Notes under the pieces: generated by a model
What the model was told of the DNA's origin: nothing
Seen by the model: the letters and a program-made list of their open reading frames with translations, nothing else
Database searches by the model: none
NCBI GenBank assembly: GCA_002918705.1
Contig: PQKR01000001.1
Span: 372,001 to 436,000 of the forward strand
Direction of reading: 5' to 3'
Origin: Escherichia sp. ESNIH1
GTDB lineage: Bacteria > Pseudomonadota > Gammaproteobacteria > Enterobacterales > Enterobacteriaceae
Length of the DNA: 64,000 nt
Part shown: piece by piece, positions 1-9,907 of the stretch
How the letters are laid out: every line of letters begins with the position of its first letter
Numbering within the stretch: the stretch's first letter is position 1
Made by a program: the position numbers and the translations under genes

Positions 1-1302
1 GATATCGGCGTTATTGCGGGCGCGCTGCCCTTTATCGCTGACGAATTCCAGATTAGTTCACATACGCAGGAGTGGGTAGTTAGCTCCATGATGTTTGGTG
101 CCGCCGTCGGTGCCGTCGGCAGCGGCTGGCTCTCCTTCAAGCTGGGCCGTAAAAAGAGCCTGATGATTGGCGCGATCCTGTTTGTCATCGGCTCGCTCTT
201 CTCCGCGGCTGCGCCTAACGTTGAAGTGCTGATCCTCTCCCGCGTGCTGCTGGGTCTGGCGGTTGGCGTTGCCTCTTATACCGCACCGCTCTACCTCTCC
301 GAGATTGCGCCGGAGAAGATCCGCGGCAGTATGATTTCGATGTACCAGCTGATGATCACCATCGGTATCCTGGGTGCCTACCTCTCCGATACCGCCTTTA
401 GCTATAGCGGTGCCTGGCGCTGGATGCTCGGCGTGATCATCATTCCGGCGATCCTGCTGCTGATTGGCGTCTTCTTCCTGCCGGACAGCCCACGCTGGTT
501 TGCCGCGAAACGTCGCTTCCACGATGCCGAGCGCGTGTTGCTGCGTCTGCGCGACACCAGCGCCGAAGCCAAGCACGAGCTGGATGAGATCCGTGAAAGC
601 CTGCAGGTGAAGCAGAGCGGCTGGGCGCTGTTTAAAGAGAACAGCAACTTCCGTCGCGCGGTGTTCCTTGGCGTGCTGTTGCAGGTGATGCAGCAGTTCA
701 CCGGGATGAACGTCATCATGTACTATGCGCCGAAAATCTTTGAGCTGGCGGGTTACACCAATACCACCGAGCAGATGTGGGGGACGGTTATCGTTGGTCT
801 GACTAACGTGCTGGCGACCTTTATCGCTATCGGACTGGTTGACCGCTGGGGCCGTAAGCCAACGCTGGTGCTGGGCTTCCTGGTCATGGCTGCCGGTATG
901 GGTATTCTGGGCACCATGATGCACATCGGCATTCACTCGCCGTCGGCGCAGTACTTTGCCGTCGCCATGCTGCTGATGTTTATCGTGGGCTTTGCGATGA
1001 GCGCCGGTCCGCTGATCTGGGTACTGTGTTCTGAAATCCAGCCGCTGAAGGGGCGCGATTTCGGTATCACCTGCTCTACCGCGACCAACTGGATCGCCAA
1101 CATGATTGTCGGTGCGACCTTCCTGACCATGCTCAACTCTCTGGGCAACGCCAACACCTTCTGGGTCTACGGTGGGCTGAACGTGCTGTTCATTGTCCTG
1201 ACCCTGTGGCTGGTGCCAGAAACCAAGCATGTCTCACTGGAGCACATTGAACGTAACTTGATGAAAGGTCGGAAACTGCGCGAGATTGGCGCAAGCAACT
1301 AA
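1..1302 (+). CDS. galP: Galactose:H+ symporter GalP, 5' end cut by window edge
   Basis: Inner-membrane sugar-porter of the major facilitator superfamily that imports galactose and glucose with protons. The frame is open from base 1 and the first residue (Asp of [10 protein letters not shown]) matches about residue 32 of E. coli GalP, so roughly 31 N-terminal residues lie outside the window. Visible family motifs are FKLGRKKS after TM2, [13 protein letters not shown] before the central loop, [14 protein letters not shown] in TM7, VDRWGRKP between TM8 and TM9, and [13 protein letters not shown] at the C terminus. Identity to E. coli GalP is very high throughout. A strong terminator follows directly. 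In E. coli the next gene is sprT; here a hiuH-hprRS cassette intervenes. Confidence 0.97.
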   Translation, partial: DIGVIAGALPFIADEFQISSHTQEWVVSSMMFGAAVGAVGSGWLSFKLGRKKSLMIGAILFVIGSLFSAAAPNVEVLILSRVLLGLAVGVASYTAPLYLSEIAPEKIRGSMISMYQLMITIGILGAYLSDTAFSYSGAWRWMLGVIIIPAILLLIGVFFLPDSPRWFAAKRRFHDAERVLLRLRDTSAEAKHELDEIRESLQVKQSGWALFKENSNFRRAVFLGVLLQVMQQFTGMNVIMYYAPKIFELAGYTNTTEQMWGTVIVGLTNVLATFIAIGLVDRWGRKPTLVLGFLVMAAGMGILGTMMHIGIHSPSAQYFAVAMLLMFIVGFAMSAGPLIWVLCSEIQPLKGRDFGITCSTATNWIANMIVGATFLTMLNSLGNANTFWVYGGLNVLFIVLTLWLVPETKHVSLEHIERNLMKGRKLREIGASN

Positions 1303-1309
1303 CCTGCTA

Positions 1310-1340
1310 AGCCTCCTCCCGCCCGGGAGGAGGCTTTTTT
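1310..1340 (+). terminator. Rho-independent terminator of galP
   Basis: An 11-bp perfect GC-rich stem (AGCCTCCTCCC at 1310-1320, its complement at 1325-1335) with a four-base loop is followed by a run of T. It starts 8 bases after the galP stop codon and separates galP from the convergent hiuH. Confidence 0.95.
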
Positions 1341-1353
1341 ACTTAACCTGCCG

Positions 1354-1764
1354 TTAGCTTCCCCGATACGTTGAGTAGCCATACGGGCTGAGCAGTAAAG
1401 GCACGTGATAGTGCTGATCCGTTTTGCTGATGTGGAATTCAACCGGGATCTCCGGGAAAAAACTCTCCTGCTTTTTGCTGTCAAACCAGGGTTTGGTTTT
1501 AAACGTCACGCGATAATCACCCGGTTTTGCTTCCTGCTCTGGCCATAGCGCTTTAATGCGGCCATCTTTATCCGTGAAGCCACTGTTTAGCTGCTGCCAC
1601 CCGCTATTGCTTTTCTGCTCCAGCACTACCTCAACGTTCTCGGCTGGTTTTCCGGTTTGCTGGTCGAGAATATGCACGCTCAGAATATTGTTGGCGGCTG
1701 CCATTGCGAGCGGGGAGGCGGAAATAATAGCGAGCATCGCTGCGCTCAGGATGTACTTTTTCAT
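1354..1764 (-). CDS. hiuH: 5-hydroxyisourate hydrolase, transthyretin-like, periplasmic
   Basis: Transthyretin-related enzyme that hydrolyses 5-hydroxyisourate, the unstable urate-oxidation product. The 136-residue protein has an N-terminal signal peptide ([17 protein letters not shown], probable cut after AMA), the N-terminal [15 protein letters not shown] motif and the C-terminal YGYSTYRGS signature that distinguishes HIU hydrolases from transthyretin. The ATG at 1764 is preceded by GGAG at good spacing, so it is preferred over an in-frame TTG 18 bases upstream. It is divergent from hprR, as in E. coli yedX-yedW, where HprR activates hiuH. The adjacent msrPQ genes of E. coli are not here; galP lies downstream. 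Confidence 0.95.
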   Translation of the reverse strand: MKKYILSAAMLAIISASPLAMAAANNILSVHILDQQTGKPAENVEVVLEQKSNSGWQQLNSGFTDKDGRIKALWPEQEAKPGDYRVTFKTKPWFDSKKQESFFPEIPVEFHISKTDQHYHVPLLLSPYGYSTYRGS

Positions 1765-1898
1765 CTGTTGCTCCGTGTTCAAGTAGGTACCTGAAATGTA
1801 TATGACCCGAGCGGCGTTAACCTGACATTAGGATTACATTTTCGTCATCATTGATGATATTTCCCCACCTCACCCACCGCTTATGACATAGTGAATCC

Positions 1899-2579
1899 AT
1901 GAAGATCCTACTTATTGAAGATAATCAAAAAACCAGCGACTGGGTCAGTCAGGGACTTACCGAGGCGGGCTATGTTGTGGATACGATGAGCGACGGCAGA
2001 GACGGTTTACGTCTCGCGCTGCATGAACCCTACTCCCTGGTTATTTTGGATATTATGCTGCCGGGCCTGGATGGCTGGCAGGTCTTGAAAGCGTTAAGAA
2101 CGGCGCATCAGACGCCGGTTATCTGCCTCACCGCCCGTGATGCCGTCGAAGACAGAGTGAAAGGGCTGGAACTGGGCGCCAATGATTATCTGGTTAAGCC
2201 CTTCTCCTTTGCAGAGCTGCTAGCAAGGGTGCGTGCCCAGCTCAGAAATAACCCCGTTGCCCATACGCACCTGAAATCCAACGGGCTGGAGATGGACTCC
2301 GTTAAGCAGAGCGTCTCTCGGGATGGGAAAACAATCGTGTTAACCCGCAAGGAGTTCCTCCTGCTATGGCTGCTGGTTTCACGGGCCGGTGAAATTATTC
2401 CCAGAGCGGTCATTGCCAGCGAGGTGTGGGGGATCAATTTTGACATTGAGACCAACACGGTGGATGTCGCCATTCGTCGCCTGCGGGCAAAGGTTGACGA
2501 TCCTTTCGAGACGAAATTGATCGGCACCGTCAGAGGCATGGGCTATAGATTCGGGACAGAGGAAAACAGTGAAACCTGA
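1899..2579 (+). CDS. hprR: Response regulator HprR (YedW family)
   Basis: OmpR/PhoB-type response regulator of 226 residues, close to E. coli HprR (YedW), which responds to hydrogen peroxide or hypochlorous acid and cross-talks with CusR. The receiver domain (about 1-115) shows the acidic pair in LLIEDNQ, the phosphoacceptor Asp in VILDIMLPGLDGW and the conserved Lys in DYLVKPFSF. The winged-helix DNA-binding domain (about 125-220) ends in the typical VRGMGYRF. The gene overlaps the hprS start by 11 bases, indicating translational coupling. The cassette looks less GC-rich than galP and sprT by eye, compatible with insertion at this site. CusR is the main alternative, but the hiuH neighbour favours HprR. 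Confidence 0.92.
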   Translation: MKILLIEDNQKTSDWVSQGLTEAGYVVDTMSDGRDGLRLALHEPYSLVILDIMLPGLDGWQVLKALRTAHQTPVICLTARDAVEDRVKGLELGANDYLVKPFSFAELLARVRAQLRNNPVAHTHLKSNGLEMDSVKQSVSRDGKTIVLTRKEFLLLWLLVSRAGEIIPRAVIASEVWGINFDIETNTVDVAIRRLRAKVDDPFETKLIGTVRGMGYRFGTEENSET

Positions 2580-3924
2580 GTTATCAATGACGTTCCGTCT
2601 GACGTTATCATTTGTGTTGATAATGGCATTAGCCTGCACCGGCGTCAGCTGGACCCTATACCGGGCGCTAAACCACGAATTAACGTGGCGAGATGATATC
2701 ACCCTGATTAATCGTGCTGAGCAGATCAGACAGCTGCTAGCGGATGGCGCACAGGCAGAGAATCTCCCGCTCTATTTTAACCGGATGATGGATACGCATC
2801 AGGATATTCTGCTCATCCACTCGCCGGACGCACCGACCATTTCCGTCAACCATACGGGAGTAAATCCCTCGCTGCTGGATGCCTTACCCACGTTGAAAAA
2901 ACCTGCGTTGACGACTATCGCTAAACGCGATATTGCCGGTACCGAGCTGTCTGCGGTACGGATCGCCGCCGTCAGCTATAACCAGCCCGTGACCATTACC
3001 GTTGCCAGGCTGGCATCAGAGCGACAATATATGCTTGAACAGTATCGCGATAACAGCATCGTGATTTGCATCATCGCTATTCTGATCTGTTCTGCGCTAA
3101 GTCCGCTATTAATCAGGCATGGCCTGAAAGCCATTCATGCCCTGAGCCGATTAACGGCGAATATAGACAGCCGCGGCCTTAGCCAGCCTTTAGATGAGCA
3201 AACCCTTCCCGCTGAGCTGAAACCGCTGGGCAGCGCGTTAAATATTATGCGCCAGAAGCTGGCCGAGGATTTTACCCGGCTCAATCAGTTTGCTGACGAT
3301 CTGGCACATGAATTACGGACGCCGGTTAATATCCTGCTTGGCCATAACCAGGTGGTCCTGAGTAAAGCGCGCGCTATTGATGAATACCAGCAGGCGTTGG
3401 CGAACAATATCGAAGAGCTTGAAGGCCTTTCTCGCCTGACGGAAAACATCCTTTTCCTCGCCCGCGCTGAGCATAATAATATTCTGCTCAAGAAAGAGAC
3501 GGTCATCCTCGCTGATATGCTCGGTAATCTTATTGATTTCCTGGAGTATGAGGCGGATGAAAAAAATATCACCTTTGTTACCGTATGCGAGGGCACGCTT
3601 CAGGCCGATCGGATATTACTTCAGCGCGTACTGTTAAACCTGCTCAGTAACGCTGTCAGGTACTCCCCGAAAAGTGCCGTTATCCGGATCAATGCGGAGA
3701 GCAAAAACAGCGAACACATCGTTGAAGTGATCAATCCGGGCAGCGAACTGGATGCGCCGGACAAGCTATTTAACCGTTTCTGGCGAGGTGATAATGCCCG
3801 CCACTCATCCGGTTACGGTCTGGGGTTATCGATGGTGAAAGCGATTATGGAGTTACATTCCGGCTCGGCAGACTACCGCTTTGCCGACGGAGAACATATT
3901 TTCTCCCTGCGTTTTCCTGCCTGA
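2569..3924 (+). CDS. hprS: Sensor histidine kinase HprS (YedV family)
   Basis: Membrane histidine kinase of 451 residues, partner of HprR. TM1 is near residues 6-28 and TM2 near 165-182, flanking a periplasmic sensor domain that in E. coli HprS detects reactive oxygen or chlorine species. A HAMP linker follows, then the H-box FADDLAHELRTPVN with the phosphorylated His, an N-box LLNLLSNAVRYSP and a G-box SSGYGLGLSMVKAI. I chose the GTG at 2569 because it follows a GAGG ribosome site and gives an N terminus (MKPELSMTFRL) matching E. coli MKRLSITVRL; an ATG at 2587 is the alternative. No clear terminator separates it from sprT. Confidence 0.92.
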   Translation: MKPELSMTFRLTLSFVLIMALACTGVSWTLYRALNHELTWRDDITLINRAEQIRQLLADGAQAENLPLYFNRMMDTHQDILLIHSPDAPTISVNHTGVNPSLLDALPTLKKPALTTIAKRDIAGTELSAVRIAAVSYNQPVTITVARLASERQYMLEQYRDNSIVICIIAILICSALSPLLIRHGLKAIHALSRLTANIDSRGLSQPLDEQTLPAELKPLGSALNIMRQKLAEDFTRLNQFADDLAHELRTPVNILLGHNQVVLSKARAIDEYQQALANNIEELEGLSRLTENILFLARAEHNNILLKKETVILADMLGNLIDFLEYEADEKNITFVTVCEGTLQADRILLQRVLLNLLSNAVRYSPKSAVIRINAESKNSEHIVEVINPGSELDAPDKLFNRFWRGDNARHSSGYGLGLSMVKAIMELHSGSADYRFADGEHIFSLRFPA

Positions 3925-3974
3925 GCGCCGGGTGCTGTTGCAGCCGCTTTTTTTAGCGATTATCCTCTGCCGTT

Positions 3975-4478
3975 ATGAAAACGCCACGAATTCCCATCGC
4001 CCTCCAGCAGGCCGTTATGCGCAGCCTGCGGGACAAGCTTGCCCAGGCCAACCGCCACCTTGAACGTCACTATCCAGAGCCCACGCTGGTCTATCAGCAG
4101 CGCGGCGCGGCGGCGGGTACGGCCTGGCTTGCCAGCTATGAGATCCGTCTGAATCCGGTGCTGCTGCTGGAGAACCAGCAGGCGTTTATTGACGAGGTTG
4201 TCCCGCACGAGCTGGCCCATCTGCTGGTGTGGAAACACTTTGGCCGCGTTGCGCCGCACGGCAAAGAGTGGAAGTGGATGATGGAGAGCGTGCTCGGCGT
4301 TCCCGCCCGCCGCACCCACCAGTTTGAGCTGGCCTCGGTACGGCGCAACACCTGGCCCTACCGCTGCGCCTGCCAGCAGCATCAGCTGACCGTGCGTCGC
4401 CATAACCGCATCCTGCGCGGCGAAGCGGTCTACCGCTGCGTGCGCTGCGGCGAGCCGCTGGTAGCCGAACCGGCATAA
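3975..4478 (+). CDS. sprT: SprT family zinc metalloprotease-like protein
   Basis: SprT-domain protein of 167 residues (165 in E. coli). The zinc-binding HELAH motif occurs in [16 protein letters not shown], and a C-terminal zinc-ribbon-like pair of CxC and CxxC motifs is present ([16 protein letters not shown]). The fold is related to eukaryotic Spartan, but the bacterial role is not well established. It precedes endA as in E. coli. Confidence 0.95.
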   Translation: MKTPRIPIALQQAVMRSLRDKLAQANRHLERHYPEPTLVYQQRGAAAGTAWLASYEIRLNPVLLLENQQAFIDEVVPHELAHLLVWKHFGRVAPHGKEWKWMMESVLGVPARRTHQFELASVRRNTWPYRCACQQHQLTVRRHNRILRGEAVYRCVRCGEPLVAEPA

Positions 4479-4570
4479 GCTTGAACAATCAAACGCTTTT
4501 GTGAACTGACTGATTGCATCTGAGAACCGCATTCGCTAGGGTGCCACGATATTATGCAATGGAGTTTGTC

Positions 4571-5269
4571 ATGTTCCGCCCTCACCTTCTTACCCTTACC
4601 CTACTGGCAGCGAGCCTCTCCCACAGCGCGCTGGCCGAGGGCATTCACAGTTTCGCCCAGGCCAAGGCGGCAGGCGTGAAGATCAACGCCGATGCGCCGG
4701 GAGACTTCTACTGCGGCTGCACCATTATCTGGCAGGGGAAAAAAGGCGTCGTCGATCTCGCCTCCTGCGGCTATAAGGTGCGTAAAAATGCCAACCGGGC
4801 CAGCCGCATCGAGTGGGAGCACGTCGTGCCCGCCTGGCAGTTCGGCCACCAGCGCCAGTGCTGGCAGGACGGCGGACGTAAAAACTGTGCAAAAGATCCC
4901 GTCTACCGCCAGATGGAGAGCGACATGCACAACCTGCAGCCCGCCGTTGGCGAGGTCAACGGCGATCGCGGCAACTTCTTGTACAGCCAGTGGAACGGCG
5001 GCGAAGGGCAGTACGGCCAGTGCGACATGAAGGTCGACTTCAAAGAGAAGCTGGCCGAACCGCCTGCCCGCGCTCGCGGCGCCATCGCCCGCATCTACTT
5101 CTATATGCGCGATCGCTACTCGCTGTCGCTCTCTCGCCAGCAGACGCAGCTGTTCGAGGCGTGGAACAAGATCTATCCCGTCACGCCCTGGGAGTGCGAA
5201 CGCGACAGGCGTATCACTAAAGTTCAGGGCAACCCCAACCCCTATGTGCAGCGCGCTTGTCAGGGGTGA
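4571..5269 (+). CDS. endA: DNA-specific endonuclease I, periplasmic
   Basis: Periplasmic nuclease of the EndA/NucM family that cuts double-stranded DNA. The 232-residue product has a signal peptide ([22 protein letters not shown]), the beta-beta-alpha-metal core around [18 protein letters not shown], and [20 protein letters not shown]. Several conserved cysteines (CGCT, SCGY, QCW, NCAKD) form disulfides in the family. The ATG at 4571 has GGAG six bases upstream and starts right at the signal peptide; in-frame ATGs further upstream would lengthen it unnecessarily. Confidence 0.95.
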   Translation: MFRPHLLTLTLLAASLSHSALAEGIHSFAQAKAAGVKINADAPGDFYCGCTIIWQGKKGVVDLASCGYKVRKNANRASRIEWEHVVPAWQFGHQRQCWQDGGRKNCAKDPVYRQMESDMHNLQPAVGEVNGDRGNFLYSQWNGGEGQYGQCDMKVDFKEKLAEPPARARGAIARIYFYMRDRYSLSLSRQQTQLFEAWNKIYPVTPWECERDRRITKVQGNPNPYVQRACQG

Positions 5270-5303
5270 AAGAGCTACCTACACTAGCGGCATCTTGTTA
5301 ACC

Positions 5304-5323
5304 GTGCGGCAGCCTTGCCGCAC
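5304..5323 (+). terminator. Hairpin between endA and rsmE
   Basis: A perfect 8-bp stem (GTGCGGCA, complement TGCCGCAC) with a GCCT loop lies 34 bases after the endA stop. There is no T-run, so it may be a weak terminator or an mRNA-stabilising hairpin. Confidence 0.5.
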
Positions 5324-5346
5324 TCTCTATCCCGGACGATGTTTTC

Positions 5347-6078
5347 ATGCGCAAGCCCCGCATTTATCACCCTGAACTTCTTACCGTTGGCCAGCAGGTT
5401 GCGCTAAGCGACGATGCGGCCAACCACGTCGGTCGCGTACTGCGCATGGGCGCAGGCCAGGCCTTGCAGCTCTTTGACGGCAGCAACCAGCTTTTTGAGG
5501 CGGAGATCCTGCGCGCCGATAAGAAGAGCGTGGTGGTGAGCCTGATCTCCGGTGAGATCGACGATCGGGAGTCGCCGCTGCATATTCATCTCGGCCAGGT
5601 GATGTCCCGGGGCGAAAAGATGGAATTTACCATCCAGAAATCGATCGAACTGGGGGTAAGCCTCATTACGCCACTTTTTTCTGAGCGCTGCGGGGTTAAA
5701 CTGGATCCTGAACGCCTGAATAAGAAGATCCAGCAGTGGCAGAAGATCGCTATTGCTGCCTGCGAGCAGTGCGGTCGCAACCGGATCCCGGAGATACGTC
5801 CGGCAATGGATCTAGAGGCCTGGTGCGCCGAGCCTGATGAGGGGCTGAAGCTGAACCTGCACCCGCGCGCCAGCGCCAGTATCAATACGCTACCGCTGCC
5901 GGTTGAGCGCGTGCGGCTGCTGATTGGTCCGGAAGGCGGCCTGACGGCGAATGAGATCGCCATGACCGCAGAGTACCAGTTTACTGATATTCTGTTAGGA
6001 CCACGCGTTTTGCGCACTGAAACCACCGCGCTCACCGCCATTACCGCACTCCAGGTGCGTTTCGGTGATTTGGGGTAA
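5347..6078 (+). CDS. rsmE: 16S rRNA m3U1498 methyltransferase
   Basis: SPOUT-class methyltransferase that methylates N3 of U1498 in 16S rRNA using S-adenosylmethionine. At 243 residues it matches E. coli RsmE in length. The N-terminal PUA-like RNA-binding domain includes [10 protein letters not shown], and the C-terminal knot carries the SAM-binding LLIGPEGGL and [11 protein letters not shown]. It is followed 31 bases later by gshB on the same strand, as in E. coli. Confidence 0.97.
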   Translation: MRKPRIYHPELLTVGQQVALSDDAANHVGRVLRMGAGQALQLFDGSNQLFEAEILRADKKSVVVSLISGEIDDRESPLHIHLGQVMSRGEKMEFTIQKSIELGVSLITPLFSERCGVKLDPERLNKKIQQWQKIAIAACEQCGRNRIPEIRPAMDLEAWCAEPDEGLKLNLHPRASASINTLPLPVERVRLLIGPEGGLTANEIAMTAEYQFTDILLGPRVLRTETTALTAITALQVRFGDLG

Positions 6079-6109
6079 GACTGGCTACAGGTTTAAACGG
6101 AGAAAGCGA

Positions 6110-7057
6110 ATGATTAAGCTCGGCATTGTGATGGATCCCATCGCAAGCATTAACATCAAAAAAGACTCCAGCTTTGCCATGCTGCTGGAAGCGCAGCGTC
6201 GCGGCTATGAGCTGCACTATATGGAGATGGCGGATCTCTATCTGATTAACGGCCAGGCTCGCGCCCGCACGCGCACCCTGAGCGTGGAGCAGAACTACGA
6301 CCAGTGGTATACGTTCAACGGCGAGCAGGATATTGAGCTGGCCGATCTTGACGTGGTGCTGATGCGTAAGGATCCGCCGTTTGATACTGAATTTGTCTAC
6401 GCCACCTATATTCTGGAGCGCGCGGAAGAGAAAGGTACGCTGATCGTCAACAAGCCTCAGAGCCTGCGCGACTGCAACGAGAAGCTGTTCACCGCCTGGT
6501 TCCCGGAGCTGACGCCGGAGACGCTGGTGACCCGCAACAAGGCGCAGCTTAAGGCGTTCTGGCAGAAGCACAGCGATATCATCCTGAAACCGCTGGATGG
6601 CATGGGCGGCGCGTCGATCTTCCGCGTGAAAGAGGGCGATCCGAACCTCGGCGTGATTACGGAAACGCTGACCGAACACGGCAGCCGTTACTGCATGGCG
6701 CAGAACTACCTGCCCGCGATCAAAGACGGTGATAAGCGCGTGCTGGTTGTCGATGGCGAACCCGTTCCCTACTGCCTGGCGCGTATTCCGCAGGGTGGCG
6801 AAACCCGTGGTAACCTGGCCGCCGGAGGGCGTGGTGAGCCGCGTCCATTAACCGACAGCGACTGGGATATCGCCCGCCGCGTCGCCCCTACCCTGAAGGC
6901 CAAAGGGCTGATCTTTGTCGGTCTGGATATCATCGGTGACCGCCTGACCGAGATTAACGTCACCAGCCCGACCTGTATCCGTGAAATCGAAGCGGAGTTC
7001 CCGGTCTCCATTACCGGTATGCTGATGGACGCCATTGAAAAGCGTCTCGGTAAATAA
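6110..7057 (+). CDS. gshB: Glutathione synthetase
   Basis: ATP-grasp ligase that joins gamma-glutamylcysteine and glycine, the second step of glutathione synthesis. The start is the ATG of MIKLGIVMDP, preceded by GGAGAAAG, giving 315 residues (316 in E. coli). Visible elements are the N-terminal substrate-binding domain, ILKPLDGMGGASIFRV in the ATP-grasp region, the glycine-rich loop IPQGGETRGNLAAGGRG and the magnesium/ATP-site LTEINVTSPT. Confidence 0.98.
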   Translation: MIKLGIVMDPIASINIKKDSSFAMLLEAQRRGYELHYMEMADLYLINGQARARTRTLSVEQNYDQWYTFNGEQDIELADLDVVLMRKDPPFDTEFVYATYILERAEEKGTLIVNKPQSLRDCNEKLFTAWFPELTPETLVTRNKAQLKAFWQKHSDIILKPLDGMGGASIFRVKEGDPNLGVITETLTEHGSRYCMAQNYLPAIKDGDKRVLVVDGEPVPYCLARIPQGGETRGNLAAGGRGEPRPLTDSDWDIARRVAPTLKAKGLIFVGLDIIGDRLTEINVTSPTCIREIEAEFPVSITGMLMDAIEKRLGK

Positions 7058-7190
7058 ATTCAGCCCGCCCGCTAAGACCTGTTAGCCGGTGAAAGACCAG
7101 GAATTGCGATCCACGGGGATAGCAAAGCTGGGGCTTTCACCGCATACTGGGTACTTGTTGCTTTTTGAACCAGGAACAGAACCTCTGACA

Positions 7191-7754
7191 ATGAATTTAC
7201 AGCATCACTTTCTGATTGCCATGCCTGCTCTCCAGGATCCCTTCTTCCGCCGCGCCGTGGTCTATATCTGCGAATATAACGAAGATGGCGCGATGGGGAT
7301 CATCATCAATAAGCCGCTGGAAAACCTGAAGGTCGAAGGGGTACTGGAGAAGCTTAAAATTAATCCCGAGGGGCGCGATCCGGCGATCCGTCTGGATAAA
7401 CCGGTACTGCTTGGCGGCCCGCTGGCGGAAGATCGCGGCTTTATCCTGCATACGCCGCCAGCGAAGTTCTCCTCAAGCATTCGCATCTCGGATAACACGG
7501 TGATCACCACCTCCCGGGACGTGCTGGAGACGCTGGGCACCGACGAGCAGCCCTCTGAGGTGCTGGTGGCACTCGGCTACGCCTCATGGGAGAAGGGCCA
7601 GCTTGAGCAGGAGATCCTCGACAATGCCTGGCTCACCGCCCCGGCGGATCAAAACATCCTGTTTAAGACGCCTATCGCCGACCGCTGGCGCGATGCGGCA
7701 AAGCTTATCGGCATCGATATTTCGACCATGCCCGGCGTAGCGGGACACGCCTGA
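7191..7754 (+). CDS. yqgE: UPF0301 family protein YqgE
   Basis: A 187-residue UPF0301/DUF179 protein of unknown biochemical role, conserved beside ruvX in gammaproteobacteria. Characteristic stretches are [19 protein letters not shown] and [10 protein letters not shown] near the N terminus and [14 protein letters not shown] in the C-terminal half. The start at MNLQHHF equals the E. coli start. Its stop codon overlaps the ruvX start (ATGA), so the two are translationally coupled. Confidence 0.95.
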   Translation: MNLQHHFLIAMPALQDPFFRRAVVYICEYNEDGAMGIIINKPLENLKVEGVLEKLKINPEGRDPAIRLDKPVLLGGPLAEDRGFILHTPPAKFSSSIRISDNTVITTSRDVLETLGTDEQPSEVLVALGYASWEKGQLEQEILDNAWLTAPADQNILFKTPIADRWRDAAKLIGIDISTMPGVAGHA

Positions 7755-8170
7755 TGAGCGGCACTCTGTTAGCCTTTGACTTCGGCACCAAAAGCATCGG
7801 CGTGGCGATTGGCCAACGCATCACCGGCACCGCCCGTCCGCTGACGGCGCTGAAGGCGCAAAATGGTACTCCGGACTGGAACCTGATTGAGCGCCTCCTT
7901 AAAGAGTGGCAGCCGGATGAGGTCGTCGTCGGTCTGCCGCTGAACATGGACGGCAGCGAGCAGCTGCTGACCGCCCGGGCGCGCAACTTTGCCAATAAGA
8001 TCCACGGCCGCTTCGGGGTCCGCGTTGCCCTGCACGACGAGCGTCTGAGCACCGTTGAGGCGCGCTCAGGACTCTTCGCCCACGGCGGCTACCGGGCGCT
8101 GAACAAAGGCAGCGTTGACTCCGCCTCGGCGGTGATCATCCTCGAAAGCTACTTCGAACAGCACGTCTGA
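7754..8170 (+). CDS. ruvX: Holliday-junction-resolvase-like RuvX/YqgF
   Basis: RNase H-fold protein of 138 residues in the YqgF/RuvX family, implicated in 16S rRNA 5'-end maturation and in resolvase-like activity. It shows [15 protein letters not shown] with the first catalytic Asp, [13 protein letters not shown], and [10 protein letters not shown]. The stop lies only 2 bases from the end of the convergent yggR gene. Confidence 0.96.
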   Translation: MSGTLLAFDFGTKSIGVAIGQRITGTARPLTALKAQNGTPDWNLIERLLKEWQPDEVVVGLPLNMDGSEQLLTARARNFANKIHGRFGVRVALHDERLSTVEARSGLFAHGGYRALNKGSVDSASAVIILESYFEQHV

Positions 8171-8172
8171 TC

Positions 8173-9165
8173 TCACCCCTTTTCTATCAGCCGCCCGGCG
8201 GCGACCCGCTGCTGGCGGCTCTGGCTGAAGGTCTGCATCCCCGCCTGCTGCCCGGTCTGCATCAGGCCGGGAAGCTGGTGGGTTTTGCCCTCACGGATCA
8301 GGTTCGCCACCGCCGGGGTGTTGACCAGCAGCTCAAACAGCGCCACGCGCCCGCCCTGCTTATCGGCCTCTAGCTTTTGCGCCAGCACCGCCTGCAGGCT
8401 GCCCGCCAGCTGGCTGCGCACCCAGGCTTTCTCCTCGGCGGGAAAAGTATCGATCAGCCGCTCTACTGCCTGGGCGGCTCCTCGGGTGTGCAGCGTCGCC
8501 AGCACCAGATGCCCGGTCTCGGCGGCGGTCAATGCCAGCCGAATGGTCTCGCTGTCCCGCAGCTCGCCGATTAAAATCACATCCGGATCTTCGCGCAGCG
8601 CGGCGCGCAGGCCGTCGGCAAACGACGGGCAGTGCTGGCCTATCTCCCGCTGCTCGATCAGGCACTGCGCCCCCCGGTGAACAAACTCCACTGGATCTTC
8701 CAGAGTCAGAATGTGCCCGGCCAGGCGGTGGTTGAGGTAGTCCACCATCGCCGCAAGGGTCGTCGATTTACCGCTGCCGGTTGCGCCGGTGACCAGCACC
8801 AGCCCGCTGTCGCAGGCGAGGATCTGCTCCAGCGCAGGCGGGACATCCAGGGCATAGAGCTTCGGGCAGTCGTTGGGCAGCAGGCGCAGCGCCAGTGAGA
8901 TACCGTGATGGTGCAGAAAGGCGCTGGCCCGCAGCCGCTGCTGGTTTGCCAGCGCAAGGGCAAAATCTACCTGCCGGTTGGCCCACCACTCACCCTGCTG
9001 CTCGTCGCTCAACGTGTCGCGGAGGATCGTCTCAATGTCCGGCGGCGGAAAGGGGGCCTCTTCGAGCTTACCCTGCCTGCGCCAGCGCGGCGGCCAGGCG
9101 CTGCACAGGTGTAGATCCGAGACGTTATGCTTTACACTAAGGGCCACTATGTCTTCCATATCCAT
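8173..9165 (-). CDS. yggR: PilT-like twitching motility ATPase family protein YggR
   Basis: Secretion or retraction ATPase of the GspE/PilT family, 330 residues (326 in E. coli). The Walker A motif is in LVTGATGSGKSTTLAAMV, followed by the Asp box (LTLEDPVEFV), Walker B (EDPDVILIGELRDSET) and His box (GHLVLATLHTRGAAQA). E. coli YggR has no clearly proven role in pili. The start MDMEDIVALS has a GGAGG site seven bases away and lies back to back with yggS, 19 bases apart. Confidence 0.93.
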   Translation of the reverse strand: MDMEDIVALSVKHNVSDLHLCSAWPPRWRRQGKLEEAPFPPPDIETILRDTLSDEQQGEWWANRQVDFALALANQQRLRASAFLHHHGISLALRLLPNDCPKLYALDVPPALEQILACDSGLVLVTGATGSGKSTTLAAMVDYLNHRLAGHILTLEDPVEFVHRGAQCLIEQREIGQHCPSFADGLRAALREDPDVILIGELRDSETIRLALTAAETGHLVLATLHTRGAAQAVERLIDTFPAEEKAWVRSQLAGSLQAVLAQKLEADKQGGRVALFELLVNTPAVANLIREGKTHQLPGLMQTGQQAGMQTFSQSRQQRVAAGRLIEKG

Positions 9166-9184
9166 GATTAAGCCTCCGGGAAAG

Positions 9185-9889
9185 ATGAACGATATCGCGC
9201 ATAACCTGGCACAGGTCCGGGACAAAATCTCAGCCGCGGCGCTACGCTGCGGCCGTGCTTCAGAAGATGTTGCTCTGCTTGCAGTCAGCAAAACTAAACC
9301 TGCGAGCGCTGTCGCAGAGGCGATCGACGCCGGACAGCGCGCCTTTGGCGAAAACTATGTTCAGGAGGGGGTGGATAAAATTCGCCACTTCCAGGCGCAG
9401 GGCGTCACAGGGCTGCAGTGGCACTTTATTGGCCCCTTGCAGTCCAACAAAAGCCGCCTGGTGGCTGAGCATTTTGACTGGTGCCATACCGTCGATCGGC
9501 TGCGCATCGCCAGCCGCCTTAGCGACCAGCGTCCGGCAGAAATGCCGCCGCTTAACATCCTGATTCAAATCAATATTAGCGACGAGGAGAGCAAGTCCGG
9601 CATTCCGCTTGCCGAGCTGGAGGCGCTGGCCGCCCAGGTCGCTGTGCTGCCGGGTGTCTGCCTGCGCGGTCTGATGGCGATCCCCGCCCCCGTGTCAAAT
9701 TATGAAAGGCAGTTTGCGGTGGCACGGCAAATGGCTGTAGCATTTGACGCGCTTAAATTGCGCTACCCGACGGTAGATACGCTCTCTCTGGGGATGAGCG
9801 ACGATATGGAAGCCGCCATCGCGGCGGGCAGCACTCTGGTACGCATCGGCACCGCCATATTTGGTGCCCGTGACTATACAAAAAATTAA
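9185..9889 (+). CDS. yggS: PLP homeostasis protein YggS
   Basis: Fold-type III pyridoxal-phosphate-binding protein of the YggS/PROSC family, which buffers PLP and affects amino-acid metabolism. The 234-residue product starts at MNDIAHNLAQV as in E. coli and contains LLAVSKTKPA with the PLP-binding Lys, FGENYVQEG, WHFIGPLQSNK and LSLGMSDDMEAAI. It begins the yggS-yggT-rdgB-hemW run. Confidence 0.96.
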   Translation: MNDIAHNLAQVRDKISAAALRCGRASEDVALLAVSKTKPASAVAEAIDAGQRAFGENYVQEGVDKIRHFQAQGVTGLQWHFIGPLQSNKSRLVAEHFDWCHTVDRLRIASRLSDQRPAEMPPLNILIQINISDEESKSGIPLAELEALAAQVAVLPGVCLRGLMAIPAPVSNYERQFAVARQMAVAFDALKLRYPTVDTLSLGMSDDMEAAIAAGSTLVRIGTAIFGARDYTKN

Positions 9890-9907
9890 GGAAAACTGAG
9901 GAACGCC

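Noticed and set aside
58-1230. Long open frame antisense to galP (390 codons)
   Set aside because: Low-complexity His/Gln/Arg-rich translation typical of the complement of a GC-rich membrane protein gene; galP is unambiguous.
1783-1898. HprR box between hiuH and hprR
   Set aside because: I could not find a convincing match to the CATTACAAA-TGTAATG palindrome; only loose ATTACA-like words at 1824-1840.
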